Shown here piece by piece: positions 35,559 to 43,753 of a stretch of 64,000 bases of DNA (position 1 is its first letter; each line of letters begins with the position of its first letter). The position numbers and the translations under genes were made by a program. The DNA lies in NCBI RefSeq assembly GCF_013376105.1, contig NZ_JAAMFM010000002.1, positions 124,001 to 188,000 on the forward strand, written 5' to 3'. The notes beneath the pieces were generated by a model. The model made no database searches. It was not told where the DNA came from and saw nothing but the letters and a program-made list of their open reading frames with translations. This DNA is from Arthrobacter wenxiniae. Lineage in GTDB: Bacteria > Actinomycetota > Actinomycetes > Actinomycetales > Micrococcaceae.

Positions 35559-36832
35559 AGCGCGCCGCCCGTCTCCTGGCACTGCCCGGCCAGGTGCCAG
35601 CGGACGTCGTCGGCAAACGTTTCAAGGGCGCTGCCAACCAGCTGGACCGTGCCGTCCGGGTGGTGGCAGGCCCCGCGGCCGGCCACCAGCCCGGACAGCC
35701 GCCCCACCTCGCGTACCAGTTCCGGTCCGCCGCGCCCCGCGGCCAGCCGCTCCATGGCGCCGGCGAGGGCCGGCAGTCCGAACATGCACGGACCGCATTG
35801 CCGTGCCGACTGCCCGGCCAGGTACTCCACCATCCGGGCCGTCGCCGCCAACCCGCACCGGCCACGCGCCAGGACGTGGACGACGCCGGCACCCGGCCGC
35901 ACGCTGCCGGATTCCGGGCCGCCCCCGGGGACACCTCCCCCACCCAGCACCACCCCCGACGGCCTGACCCACCGCCCGTGGTACCCGCCCACCAGGACGG
36001 CGGAGACGGCGTCGCCCGCCACCCCGGCGGACGCCAGCACGCCGTCCAGGCGCGACCCGCCGGGCACCTCGAGCACCACCTCGGACGGCACATCGCCGGT
36101 GACGGACACCAGGCGGGTGCCCGGGTCCTCCGCGGTGCCTTCCGCACGGAACCAGCCGGCCCCGTACCGGGCCACGAGGGCGATGTGCGCCCACGTTTCA
36201 ACGTTGTGGACCAGGGTGGGGCGGCCCTGGAAGCCGCCGTCGGCCAGCCGGCCGGCCACGTCCCGCGGCAGGGCCCTGCCCGTCTCCAGGAAGCTGACCA
36301 CGGCGCTGGACTGCCCCGCCACGAAGGCGTCGGGGGCCTCGAGCAGGGCAATGTGCCGCGCATCGGAACGTTCGGCGAGCGCGGCCGCCAGTGCCGGCAG
36401 CCGTGCGGCGCCGGCGTAGATGAACAGGCTGCCGGCCCCGAGCGCCTCCGCCGCCGCGAGCAGGCCGTCGATGACCAGGTGCGGGGCGTTGTGCAGGAGT
36501 GTGGCGTCCTTGAAGCTGAGCGGCTCGCCCTCCGCGCCGTTGGCGATCAGCACGGACCTGCCGGCCCGGCCCGCATACCTGGCGGGCCTGCGGGCACGGT
36601 CCACGGCGGCGAACTTGCGCCACGCCGAAAACCCCGCGCCGCCGCGCCCCGTCAGCCCCGAGGCCTCCAGTTCCTGCGCCAGCGACCAGTCCCGGCCGTG
36701 CCGCGGCACCGGCCCATAGGCCGCCAGGTGGGCTGCATGCCCGGCAGCGGCCCCGGCCGCAAAGAGCCGCGATCCGGCCGGCCGGCCGGACGGGGCGCCC
36801 GCCAGGGGCTCCGTGGCAATGGCCGCGCTCAC
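35555..36832 (-). CDS. NuoF-like flavin/iron-sulfur oxidoreductase subunit
   Basis: 425 residues from a GTG. TGRGGAGFSAWRKFAA and NGAEGEPLSFKDATLLHNAPH are the NADH/FMN-binding Rossmann-like signature of the 51-kDa (NuoF/HoxF) family. The SLBB-like domain is VVLEVPGGSRLDGVLASAG. The cluster end has SARQCGPCMFGLPAL and a further Cys in GRGACHHPDG, so C-x2-C plus one Cys rather than the usual four. It probably passes electrons between NAD(P)H, FMN and the ferredoxin. It overlaps both neighbours by four bases. Confidence 0.82.
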   Translation of the reverse strand: MSAAIATEPLAGAPSGRPAGSRLFAAGAAAGHAAHLAAYGPVPRHGRDWSLAQELEASGLTGRGGAGFSAWRKFAAVDRARRPARYAGRAGRSVLIANGAEGEPLSFKDATLLHNAPHLVIDGLLAAAEALGAGSLFIYAGAARLPALAAALAERSDARHIALLEAPDAFVAGQSSAVVSFLETGRALPRDVAGRLADGGFQGRPTLVHNVETWAHIALVARYGAGWFRAEGTAEDPGTRLVSVTGDVPSEVVLEVPGGSRLDGVLASAGVAGDAVSAVLVGGYHGRWVRPSGVVLGGGGVPGGGPESGSVRPGAGVVHVLARGRCGLAATARMVEYLAGQSARQCGPCMFGLPALAGAMERLAAGRGGPELVREVGRLSGLVAGRGACHHPDGTVQLVGSALETFADDVRWHLAGQCQETGGAL

Positions 36833-37404
36833 GGCCGGCCCCAGTCCCTGCGGGCGCCGCCACGCCGCGCGTCCGCCGTCTCGAGGAAGCCGGCGGAGAC
36901 CCGCCACGCGGCCGCTGCCAGCACCGCCACGCAAAGCACGACGGCGGCAGCCACGGCGGGCGCGCTGGTCGCGTCCGTGCCGTTCCCCACGGAGTGCGCC
37001 AGCGCCAGCGGCCACATCGCGTAGCTGAGCCAGTGCACGGCCCTAAACGTCCGCCGACCCAGCCGGTGCCGCAGCAGGCCGGTGGCCACCACTGCCGCCA
37101 TCAGGTCCAGGGCCACCGTGCCCAGGCCCTGCCAGAACGCCTTGTAGCTGCCCAGGAACGGCACCACAACGTCCACCAGGTTCACCCGTGCATAGGCATC
37201 GAGCAGCAGCGGCGCCACGTGGAACACCAGGAACACCACGGCCAAAAGGGAGATGTTGCGGTGCAGCAGCATCAGGGATACCCGGGGAAGGGCCGGCAGG
37301 GGCCGCCCGGACCGGGTGAGGATGCCCAGCAGCACGGACCCGGTCAGCAACACCATGTCCACCAGTCCGCTGACCCGGGCAAAGGCCCACAGCGCGTCAT
37401 CCAT
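36829..37404 (-). CDS. Ferric-reductase-like transmembrane heme protein
   Basis: 191 residues, five to six spans. The His pattern of the ferric-reductase-like domain is clear: MLLHRNISLLAVVFLVFHVAP holds two, and RAVHWLSYAMWPLALAHSVG two more on another helix, giving bis-His sites for b-type heme in the membrane. There is no flavin/NAD domain in this chain, so the NuoF-like protein may be its electron donor. ATG 37404 overlaps the end of apbE by eight bases. Confidence 0.83.
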   Translation of the reverse strand: MDDALWAFARVSGLVDMVLLTGSVLLGILTRSGRPLPALPRVSLMLLHRNISLLAVVFLVFHVAPLLLDAYARVNLVDVVVPFLGSYKAFWQGLGTVALDLMAAVVATGLLRHRLGRRTFRAVHWLSYAMWPLALAHSVGNGTDATSAPAVAAAVVLCVAVLAAAAWRVSAGFLETADARRGGARRDWGRP

Positions 37405-38398
37405 GGAAGCCCACCCCCACGGGTTCGGCGGCGGGCCAGCCCGACGTCGTGACGACCCGGCGGCGCTGGTCCACCAGGCGGGCACTGACAGCGGCTTCCC
37501 TCAGCCAGGGAACGGCGGCATGGCCCTTGACAATGGCGGCCGTGCTGTAGGCGTTCGCCTCCAGCGCACTGGGGGCGGCAACACTGGCACTGCGCCAGAC
37601 GTCCTCGGCCGGCAGGCCAAACCGCGGGTCCAGGATGTGGTGGCGCAGCGCGCCGGCCTGTTCCCAGCGCCGCTTGGACGTGCTGGAGGTGGCGAGTGCG
37701 TGGCCCGCCGGCAGCGAAACCTGTTGGGCGGGGTCGTCCGGCAGGTCCTGGACCAGGACCTGCCAGTGCCCGGCCGGGCAGTCAGGGGTGGAGCCGTCCG
37801 GGGCCGGGCCCGCCGTGGCGATGTCCCCGCCCAGGTTCACCAGCACGCCGCAGCCAAGTTCGACGGCGGTGCGCGCCGCGGCCATGTCCGCCGCCACGGC
37901 CTTGGCGCTGGCCCCCAGGTCCACCGTGACATCGGCCGGCACCACCAGCCGCCTTCCGTCCAGGCGGATGCGCTGCCAGCCGGGGACCCGGGGCGCGCGG
38001 GGCCGGGGGGAGCGGGCGGCCAGGCGCCCTGTCCCCGGGCCGGCGTCGTGCCTGGGGGACGGTGGCAGCGCGGCGAAGTCGGCGTCGTAGCCCAGGCTGA
38101 TGAGATCCGCGCCCAGGGTGGGGTCAACGGCGCCTGCGGTCCAGCGGGCGGCGGCCAGTGCGGATTCCATGAGGGTGGCCAGCAGCGGCGATACGGTCGC
38201 GCCGTGCACCAGCTCCCGGCGCAGCACGGCCAGTTCCGAGTCCGCGCGGAAGCGGCTGCAGGCGAGGTCGACGGCGTCGAGCACGTGGCGCACCAGGGCC
38301 GCCGCGGCGTCCGCCTGCCCGGGCTCCGTGACGACCACCGAGGCCGCCATCCCCCACACCTGCCAGGACCGCTGGCCGGCGGCGTGCCTCGCGGCCAT
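37397..38398 (-). CDS. FAD:protein FMN transferase (ApbE family)
   Basis: 333 residues. WQVWGMAASVVVTEP is the start of ApbE proteins. VDPTLGADLISLGYDADF, VDLGASAKAVAADMAA and LVNLGGDIATAG form the FAD/Mg site, and RHHILDPRFGLPA is the C-terminal metal loop. ApbE attaches FMN covalently to a Thr/Ser of extracytosolic FMN-binding domains. No DGxSGAT-type acceptor motif is visible in the products of this window, so the target is elsewhere or unrecognised. Confidence 0.85.
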   Translation of the reverse strand: MAARHAAGQRSWQVWGMAASVVVTEPGQADAAAALVRHVLDAVDLACSRFRADSELAVLRRELVHGATVSPLLATLMESALAAARWTAGAVDPTLGADLISLGYDADFAALPPSPRHDAGPGTGRLAARSPRPRAPRVPGWQRIRLDGRRLVVPADVTVDLGASAKAVAADMAAARTAVELGCGVLVNLGGDIATAGPAPDGSTPDCPAGHWQVLVQDLPDDPAQQVSLPAGHALATSSTSKRRWEQAGALRHHILDPRFGLPAEDVWRSASVAAPSALEANAYSTAAIVKGHAAVPWLREAAVSARLVDQRRRVVTTSGWPAAEPVGVGFHG

Positions 38399-38399
38399 G

Positions 38400-38687
38400 T
38401 CAGGACCCCGCCGACTGCGCGTGGCTCGACCCGCCGTTGCCGGGCAGCAGCTGCGTGCCGGATCCCGGGGAGGAACCCAGCTGCCAGCCGGACTGCGGGC
38501 CGGAGTCCGCCGAGGAGCCCGAGAACGTGTCAGGCGTGGTTTGGCTGGTGGCAGCCTTGTTTGCACTGGCCGCCGCAATGGTGCCGTACATCGCGACGCC
38601 GCCCAGCCCTGCCGCCCCCAGCGCGCCCATGGCCACCACGGAGGTGACTGTCTTGGCGATCTTCCTGCCGTCCGCTGTTGGTGCCAT
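38400..38687 (-). CDS. Small Ser/Gly-rich secreted or membrane-anchored protein
   Basis: 95 residues. The N-terminal basic segment (MAPTADGRKIAKTV) and hydrophobic helix (VVAMGALGAAGLGGVAMYGTIAAA) form a signal peptide or anchor. The rest is a Ser/Gly/Gln-rich exposed tail (SGPQSGWQLGSSPGSGTQLL). There is no CxxCH and no known cofactor motif. It ends two bases before the apbE start on the same strand and is the first gene of the redox operon. Its conserved place would make it a structural or acceptor subunit; this is inference. Confidence 0.65.
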   Translation of the reverse strand: MAPTADGRKIAKTVTSVVAMGALGAAGLGGVAMYGTIAAASANKAATSQTTPDTFSGSSADSGPQSGWQLGSSPGSGTQLLPGNGGSSHAQSAGS

Positions 38688-38834
38688 GACGGTTCCCCGC
38701 TCTCAAAGTCCTGCTGCCGGTGGTTGTTGCTTCAACAATCCACGCCCAGGCTTTGAGTTTGCCGTGAGGGGCCCGGTGGCAGCTTAGGTATCCGCCGGAC
38801 GACGCACGGGGGCTGCCGTGCCGCACAGGGGCTG

Positions 38835-39416
38835 CTAGCCCGAACCGGATGCGGCCGGCACCAGGATGAACAGCGCCTCCACCGGCTCCGCGGAGCGGTT
38901 TTCCCAGGAATGCGGCTCGCGCCCGGGGAAGGAGAGCGTGTCCCCGGCCTTCAGCTCGTAGGATTCCTGGGTCATGATCAAGGTCAATTCGCCGCTGATG
39001 ATGTGCAGCACGTCCACGTCGCAGTCCACGGCGTACAGCTCCGATTCGCCTCGGCCGTGTGGCGCGATGGTGGCGCCGAGGATTTGCAGGCGCCGCTCCG
39101 AGCGGGCGGTGAGCAGCCGCTCCACAATGCCCTCGCCGCCGAGCGAGATCCGCGGGCCCTCGCCGCGCCGGGTGAGGTGCGTCTCCGGGACGGCAAACAG
39201 CTCGCCGATGGAGATCGACAACACCTGGCACAGGGTCACCAGGGACGCCACGCTGGGAGAGGTCAGGTCGCGCTCCACCCGGCTGAGGAATCCCTTGGTC
39301 AGTCCCGTGGCGTCGGCCACATGCTCAATGGTGAGCCGCTGGGACTGGCGGGCGGCACGGATCCGGGACCCGATGGCGACCGGTGCCAGACTTGGTTCAA
39401 CGGGCAGTGCCTTCAT
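38835..39416 (-). CDS. XRE-family regulator with cupin sensor domain
   Basis: 193 residues from the ATG with AAGGAG upstream. The helix-turn-helix (about 17-70) reads IRAARQSQRLTIEHVADATG and LTKGFLSRVERDLTSPSVAS. The C-terminal cupin (110-185) reads DVLHIISGELTLIMTQESYE and SFPGREPHSWENRSAEPVEA. Such HTH-cupin proteins (SutR/PuuR type) respond to small metabolites and often control a divergent transporter. The divergent gene is a sodium:solute symporter, with two palindromes between. Confidence 0.88.
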   Translation of the reverse strand: MKALPVEPSLAPVAIGSRIRAARQSQRLTIEHVADATGLTKGFLSRVERDLTSPSVASLVTLCQVLSISIGELFAVPETHLTRRGEGPRISLGGEGIVERLLTARSERRLQILGATIAPHGRGESELYAVDCDVDVLHIISGELTLIMTQESYELKAGDTLSFPGREPHSWENRSAEPVEALFILVPAASGSG

Positions 39417-39486
39417 CTTCACTCCTTGGATGTCCGGGCGGTGCGCCCCCACCGTGACTCTATCCGGGCTGGCCGGTCATTTTCAT

Positions 39487-39547
39487 ATTGACTGTTACGT
39501 CAATCACAGTTTAGCCTAATGGACAACGAATGTTGCCTGTAAGGCAA
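39487..39547. promoter_or_regulatory. Divergent promoter/operator region with two inverted repeats
   Basis: ATTGAC-n6-GTCAAT (39487-39504) and TTGCCT-GTA-AGGCAA (39533-39547) are perfect inverted repeats. For the rightward symporter gene, TTGACT (39489-39494) and TAGCCT (39512-39517) are 17 bp apart and make a good promoter, with its -35 inside the first repeat. TTGACG on the other strand (39503-39498) may serve the regulator. Binding by the XRE-cupin protein here is inferred. Confidence 0.6.
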
Positions 39548-39597
39548 TTTCTTTATTTTCGCCCGTAAAGCCCCGTCATCGCACACTGGAGCACCAC

Positions 39598-41124
39598 ATG
39601 AGCTTGAACGTTGCCATAGTCATCATCTACCTGGTGGCCATGCTGGCCTTTGGCTGGTGGGGAAAGTCGCGCACCAAAAACAACAGCGACTACCTCGTGG
39701 CCGGCCGCCGCCTGGGCCCCTTCCTCTACACAGGCACCATGGCCGCCGTCGTGCTGGGGGGTGCCTCCACGGTGGGCGGGGTGGGGCTCGGCTACAAGTT
39801 CGGGATCTCGGGCATGTGGCTGGTGGTCGCCATCGGCGTGGGCGTGCTGCTGCTGAGCCTGCTCTTCGCCGGCACCATCCAGCGGCTGAAGATCTACACC
39901 GTCTCCCAGATGCTCAGCCTGCGCTATGGCCAGGAGACCACCAAGATGTCCGGCATCGTCATGCTCGCCTACACCATCATGATCTCGGCCACCTCCACGG
40001 GCGCCTATGCCACCATTTTTGTGGTGCTGTTCGGCTGGGACCGCTGGCTCGCCATTGCCGTGGGCGGCGCCATCGTGCTGGTCTACTCCACGATCGGCGG
40101 CATGTGGTCCATCACGCTGGCGGACCAGGTGCAGTTCGTCATCAAGACCGTGGGCGTGTTCCTGCTCATGCTCCCGTTCGCGTGGAACGCCGCCGGCGGC
40201 CTGGCCGGCATCCAGTCCAGGGTGGAGACCAGCTTCTTCCAATGGAACGGGATCGGCCTGCAGACCATCATCACCTACTTTGTCATCTACACCCTGGGCC
40301 TGCTGATCGGCCAGGACATCTGGCAGCGCGTGTTCACGGCCCGGACGCCCACGGTGGCGCGCTGGGGCGGCGCCACGGCCGGCATCTACTGCATCCTCTA
40401 CGGCGTGGCCGGCGCGCTGATCGGCCTGGCCGCCCGCGTGGCCCTGCCCTCCATCGACGTCGCAACCCTGGGCAAGGACGTGGTCTACGCGGAGGTCGCC
40501 ACCCACCTGCTGCCCATCGGCCTGGGCGGGATCGTCATGGCAGCGGCCGTCGCCGCCATGATGTCCACCGCGTCCGGCGCCCTGATCGCCGCCGCCACCG
40601 TGGCCCGCAAGGACGTGGTGCCGTTCGTGGCCAGCTGGTTCGGCAAGGACGTGGACGCCTCCGACACCTCCAACCCCGAGCACGACATCAGGGGCAACCG
40701 CTGGTATGTCCTGGTGCTGGGCGTGGCCGTGGTGCTGATCTCCATCATCGTCAGCGACGTGGTCTTCGCCCTGACCATCGCCTACGACATTCTGGTGGGC
40801 GGGCTGCTCGTGGCCATCATCGGCGGCCTGGCCTGGAAGCGCGGCACCGGCCTGGGCGCCGCGTGGTCCATGTGCGTGGGCTGCGCGCTGACCCTGGTGC
40901 TGCTGGTCCTCTACGCCACCGGCGTGATCTCCAGCGCCGACGGCATTTACGCCAACGAACCCATCTACTACGGCCTGGCCGCCTCCCTGGTGGTCTACGT
41001 GGCCGTCTCGCTGGCCACCCCGCGGACCCCGGCCCACATCCGCGAGGCCTGGGACCGCCGCCTCGCCGCGGCCGCCACGGACTCCAACGTGGACGACATC
41101 GAGGCGGTGACCGCCAACGGGTAG
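39598..41124 (+). CDS. Sodium:solute symporter (SSS family)
   Basis: 508 residues, 13 predicted spans. SDYLVAGRRLGPFLYTGTMAA, LGGASTVGGVGLGYKFGISGM and IGGMWSITLADQVQF are the SSS (PutP/PanF) core. The Na+-site region AAAVAAMMSTASGALIAAATV lies near TM8. It imports an organic solute with Na+. The substrate is unknown; proline, pantothenate, polyamine or carboxylate are all possible. It is divergent from the XRE-cupin regulator and ends ahead of a strong terminator, so it is a single-gene transcript. Confidence 0.9.
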   Translation: MSLNVAIVIIYLVAMLAFGWWGKSRTKNNSDYLVAGRRLGPFLYTGTMAAVVLGGASTVGGVGLGYKFGISGMWLVVAIGVGVLLLSLLFAGTIQRLKIYTVSQMLSLRYGQETTKMSGIVMLAYTIMISATSTGAYATIFVVLFGWDRWLAIAVGGAIVLVYSTIGGMWSITLADQVQFVIKTVGVFLLMLPFAWNAAGGLAGIQSRVETSFFQWNGIGLQTIITYFVIYTLGLLIGQDIWQRVFTARTPTVARWGGATAGIYCILYGVAGALIGLAARVALPSIDVATLGKDVVYAEVATHLLPIGLGGIVMAAAVAAMMSTASGALIAAATVARKDVVPFVASWFGKDVDASDTSNPEHDIRGNRWYVLVLGVAVVLISIIVSDVVFALTIAYDILVGGLLVAIIGGLAWKRGTGLGAAWSMCVGCALTLVLLVLYATGVISSADGIYANEPIYYGLAASLVVYVAVSLATPRTPAHIREAWDRRLAAAATDSNVDDIEAVTANG

Positions 41125-41189
41125 CGGCCCGGATTCAGTGCGTCAGTCGGCACGGGCGCACCGTTGTGCGCACTGAGGTTTTTATCACC

Positions 41190-41246
41190 GTCCGACGGCG
41201 GGTGGTGACGTAATTTATTACGCCACCACCCGCCGTCGGACTTTTT
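41190..41246 (+). terminator. Strong intrinsic terminator after the symporter gene
   Basis: Arms 41190-41207 and 41224-41241 pair perfectly over 18 bp. After one mismatch a further six pairs (CGTAAT/ATTACG) close on a two-base loop, giving about a 25-bp stem, followed by TTTTT (41242-41246). A T-run also precedes the left arm (41179-41183), so it could work in both directions. Confidence 0.85.
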
Positions 41247-41390
41247 GCCGGTAATCTTGAGCCAGCTTCAAGAGATGCGGCGCCAAGCTCCGACTGGCCG
41301 CGCACCAACCCCATGTTCACAGGGTGGTTCGGATGAGGAAGCGGCCCGCGGTGACAGGATCCGCGGGCAAGAGCACTCTCAAAGGCATTC

Positions 41391-41693
41391 ATGATGACTG
41401 TTGTCTCCGTCAACCGCATTCCCTCCAACCGCACCGCCACCCGGGCGGCGACGCCGGCGCAGGGCATCCCCGTGCTGCCGGCCGTGGACATCAACTACGG
41501 CACCGTCACGTTCTTCACGCCCAGCGGACACCACAGCCATTGGTCCGCTGAGCCGGGCCTGCTGGTGGACGCGCTGGCCCAGGCCGTCCGCTCGCCGCAG
41601 TGGATTCCGGAAATCGGCACGCTCGTGATCACCGTGGCAGAGACCGGGGTCAGGTCCGGGCGCAGACTCGGCTTCAAGCTCCAGGCGTTCTGA
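41391..41693 (+). CDS. Hypothetical protein, about 100 residues
   Basis: 100 residues (99 from the second ATG at 41394, which is better spaced from AAAGG at 41382-41386). It is a small soluble protein with a Pro/Ala/Thr-rich start and a compact end containing DINYGTVTFFTPSGHHSHWS and WIPEIGTLVITVAETG, which looks like a beta-rich domain. I recognise no family or catalytic motif. It stands alone between the terminator and the PH/SHOCT gene. Confidence 0.55.
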   Translation: MMTVVSVNRIPSNRTATRAATPAQGIPVLPAVDINYGTVTFFTPSGHHSHWSAEPGLLVDALAQAVRSPQWIPEIGTLVITVAETGVRSGRRLGFKLQAF

Positions 41694-41827
41694 GCCGGCC
41701 GCGCGTCCGCCGTGTCCCGGCATCCATGAATGCAGGCCTTGCCACGCCGGTGCCAGGTACCCATTCACTGGAATCAAAGTCAATTAAATGCCTGTCGGCC
41801 GTCTTCGGGCGGACGTACAATGACCCC

Positions 41828-42436
41828 ATGGACAAGTCGACGGGCAGTCAGAAGTTCCATAAAAGTTTCGTGGCTTTCCTCACCACCGCGGTGGTCGCGG
41901 GCGTGCTGGTGACGATCTTAACCTCAATCGCCGCGAGCACCTCGGGAGGCGTCAAATCCTTGTGCCAGGTCGTCTCCACCTTGATTTTCCTGTGGGGCCT
42001 TTACCGGCTCATTTACCTCTTCACCGTCCGCTGGCTTGTGGACCAGCAAGGCGTGACGATTTCAAGGGGAATCCTCCCGTGGCGACGGTCGTCGTTCTTC
42101 GTGCCCTATGACAACATTTTTGAAGCGTTCTCCCAACACGGCTTTTTTGGGTATTTCCTGCAGTACGGCACAGCCACCTTGCGGCGGACGGAGGGCTCGA
42201 CCACCGCGCTTAGCGACACCCGGATGCACCGCAGCAAGAAATTAACCGGCCTCATCAATGCCGCTGTCCAGCAACTGCACGCACAAGCCAGGGTGCAACC
42301 GCAGCCTGCCGTGCCGGTTTCTGGAACGGGAACCAGCGACGTTGAGAAGCTGGGCCAGCTCTCCCTCATGAGGGCCAACGGTGACATCACGGAAGCCGAA
42401 TACGCCGTGTTGAAGGCCCGCATCATCGGATCCTAG
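41828..42436 (+). CDS. Membrane-anchored PH-like (bPH2) protein with C-terminal SHOCT motif
   Basis: 202 residues. Two hydrophobic helices (about 13-35 and 45-65) precede a bPH2/DUF304-like domain (QQGVTISRGILPWRRSSFFV and YGTATLRRTEG). A Gln/Pro linker leads to a SHOCT-like end (VEKLGQLSLMRANGDITEAE then YAVLKARII), a short helical oligomerisation module common at protein ends. The role is unknown. ATG 41828 has no strong Shine-Dalgarno. Confidence 0.7.
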   Translation: MDKSTGSQKFHKSFVAFLTTAVVAGVLVTILTSIAASTSGGVKSLCQVVSTLIFLWGLYRLIYLFTVRWLVDQQGVTISRGILPWRRSSFFVPYDNIFEAFSQHGFFGYFLQYGTATLRRTEGSTTALSDTRMHRSKKLTGLINAAVQQLHAQARVQPQPAVPVSGTGTSDVEKLGQLSLMRANGDITEAEYAVLKARIIGS

Positions 42437-42459
42437 CGGTCCAGCGCTCATTCAATCGC

Positions 42460-42690
42460 TCATTCAATGACGGCGATCACCGCGCCCTGCGCCACCTCGT
42501 CGCCCTCCTGGATCCGCAGCCTGACGGTGCCGGCCACGGGGGCGTAGATTTCGGCGTCGACCTTGTCGATGGCCACCTCGGCGAGCAGGTGCCTTTCGGC
42601 CACCGTGTCGCCGTCGGCCACGTACCAGGTGGCGAGCACGCCGGGCTCCGACGCGTCGCCTGTCATCATCGGGAAGAGGATTTCCTTCAT
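42460..42690 (-). CDS. Stand-alone lipoyl domain protein
   Basis: 76 residues forming a single biotinyl/lipoyl domain. The lipoylated Lys is in LLAEVAIDKVDAEIYAPVAG, at the hairpin tip as in 2-oxoacid dehydrogenase E2 subunits. A normal E2 continues with a subunit-binding and a catalytic acyltransferase domain, and none follows. Its ATG overlaps the E1-beta TGA (ATGA), so it is the swinging-arm partner of that E1. Confidence 0.85.
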   Translation of the reverse strand: MKEILFPMMTGDASEPGVLATWYVADGDTVAERHLLAEVAIDKVDAEIYAPVAGTVRLRIQEGDEVAQGAVIAVIE

Positions 42691-43751
42691 GCAGTTACCG
42701 CCGTCCGGACCGCGGCCTCAATGCGTGCGGCCGTTGGCAACACAGCATATTCGAGTTCGCGGGCATAGGGAATGGGCACGTCCGGCACGCACACGCGGCT
42801 GAAATGCTTCAGCAGGGCGGGGTCATGCTCGGCGATTGTCGCCGCGATTTCCCCGGACAGGCCGAACGACTGGTAGTCCTCATCCACCACGATGACCTTG
42901 CCGGTCTTGGTGGCCGTGGCGATGACGGCCTCCCGGTCCAGCGGAACCAGCGAGCGCAGGTCCAGCACTTCCACGCTGATGCCCTCCCCCGCGAGCTGCT
43001 CCGCAACGTCCAGGCTGTGGTGCACCGAGAGCGAGAGCGTCACCAGGCTGACGTCGCTGCCCTCGCGGACCACCTTGGCCTTGCCGATCGGCACCACGTA
43101 GTCCTGCTCCGGCACGGCGCCGATGGAGCGCCGGTTCTTCGCCATCCATGCCAGCCCCATGACGCCCTTGTGGAACATGTACACCACGGGGTCGTCGGAG
43201 CGGATGGCCGCCGTCATGAGCCCCTTGGCGTCGTACGGGTTGGACGGGACCACCACCTTCATCCCCGGCAGGTGCGCGAAGGTGCCCCACAGCGTCTGGG
43301 AGTGCTGGGCGCCGTCGGAATAGCCGCCGCCCACGGCCGTCATGAGCACCATGGGGACGCGGACGTTGCCGCCGGACTCGTAATGGATCTTCGCCATGTG
43401 GTTGTAGATCTGGTCCATGCACACGCCGAAAAAGTCGACAAACATGAGCTCCACGATGGGCCGCATTCCCTCCACGGCCGCCCCGATGCCGAGCCCGATG
43501 AACGCCGACTCGGAAATCGGCGTGTCAATGATGCGCTGCGGGCCGAACTTCTCCAGCAGCCCCGTCGTGGAGGAGAAGATGCCGCCGTACGCCGCCACGT
43601 CCTCGCCCATCACGAACACCGAATCGTCCTGCTCCATTTGCGAGCCGATGGCCTCCTGCAGCGCCTTGGCCGTGTTCAGCCGGCGGCTCCCCGCCTCCGG
43701 CTCGACCGGCAGGGACTGGCGTGCCCGTGCGGTTCCTGTTGAAATGCTCAT
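42687..43751 (-). CDS. 2-oxoacid dehydrogenase E1 beta subunit (acetoin/pyruvate-type)
   Basis: 354 residues. The transketolase-like pyrimidine domain has VFVMGEDVAAYGGIFSSTTG, IDTPISESAFIGLGIGAAVEG with the ThDP-activating Glu, and GGGYSDGAQHSQTLWGTFAH. The C-terminal domain starts near residue 225 (EVLDLRSLVPLDREAVIATA, VDEDYQSFGLSGEI). It pairs with the E1-alpha encoded two bases upstream to decarboxylate a 2-oxoacid or cleave acetoin and load the lipoyl domain. Confidence 0.88.
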   Translation of the reverse strand: MSISTGTARARQSLPVEPEAGSRRLNTAKALQEAIGSQMEQDDSVFVMGEDVAAYGGIFSSTTGLLEKFGPQRIIDTPISESAFIGLGIGAAVEGMRPIVELMFVDFFGVCMDQIYNHMAKIHYESGGNVRVPMVLMTAVGGGYSDGAQHSQTLWGTFAHLPGMKVVVPSNPYDAKGLMTAAIRSDDPVVYMFHKGVMGLAWMAKNRRSIGAVPEQDYVVPIGKAKVVREGSDVSLVTLSLSVHHSLDVAEQLAGEGISVEVLDLRSLVPLDREAVIATATKTGKVIVVDEDYQSFGLSGEIAATIAEHDPALLKHFSRVCVPDVPIPYARELEYAVLPTAARIEAAVRTAVTA

Positions 43752-43753
43752 GG

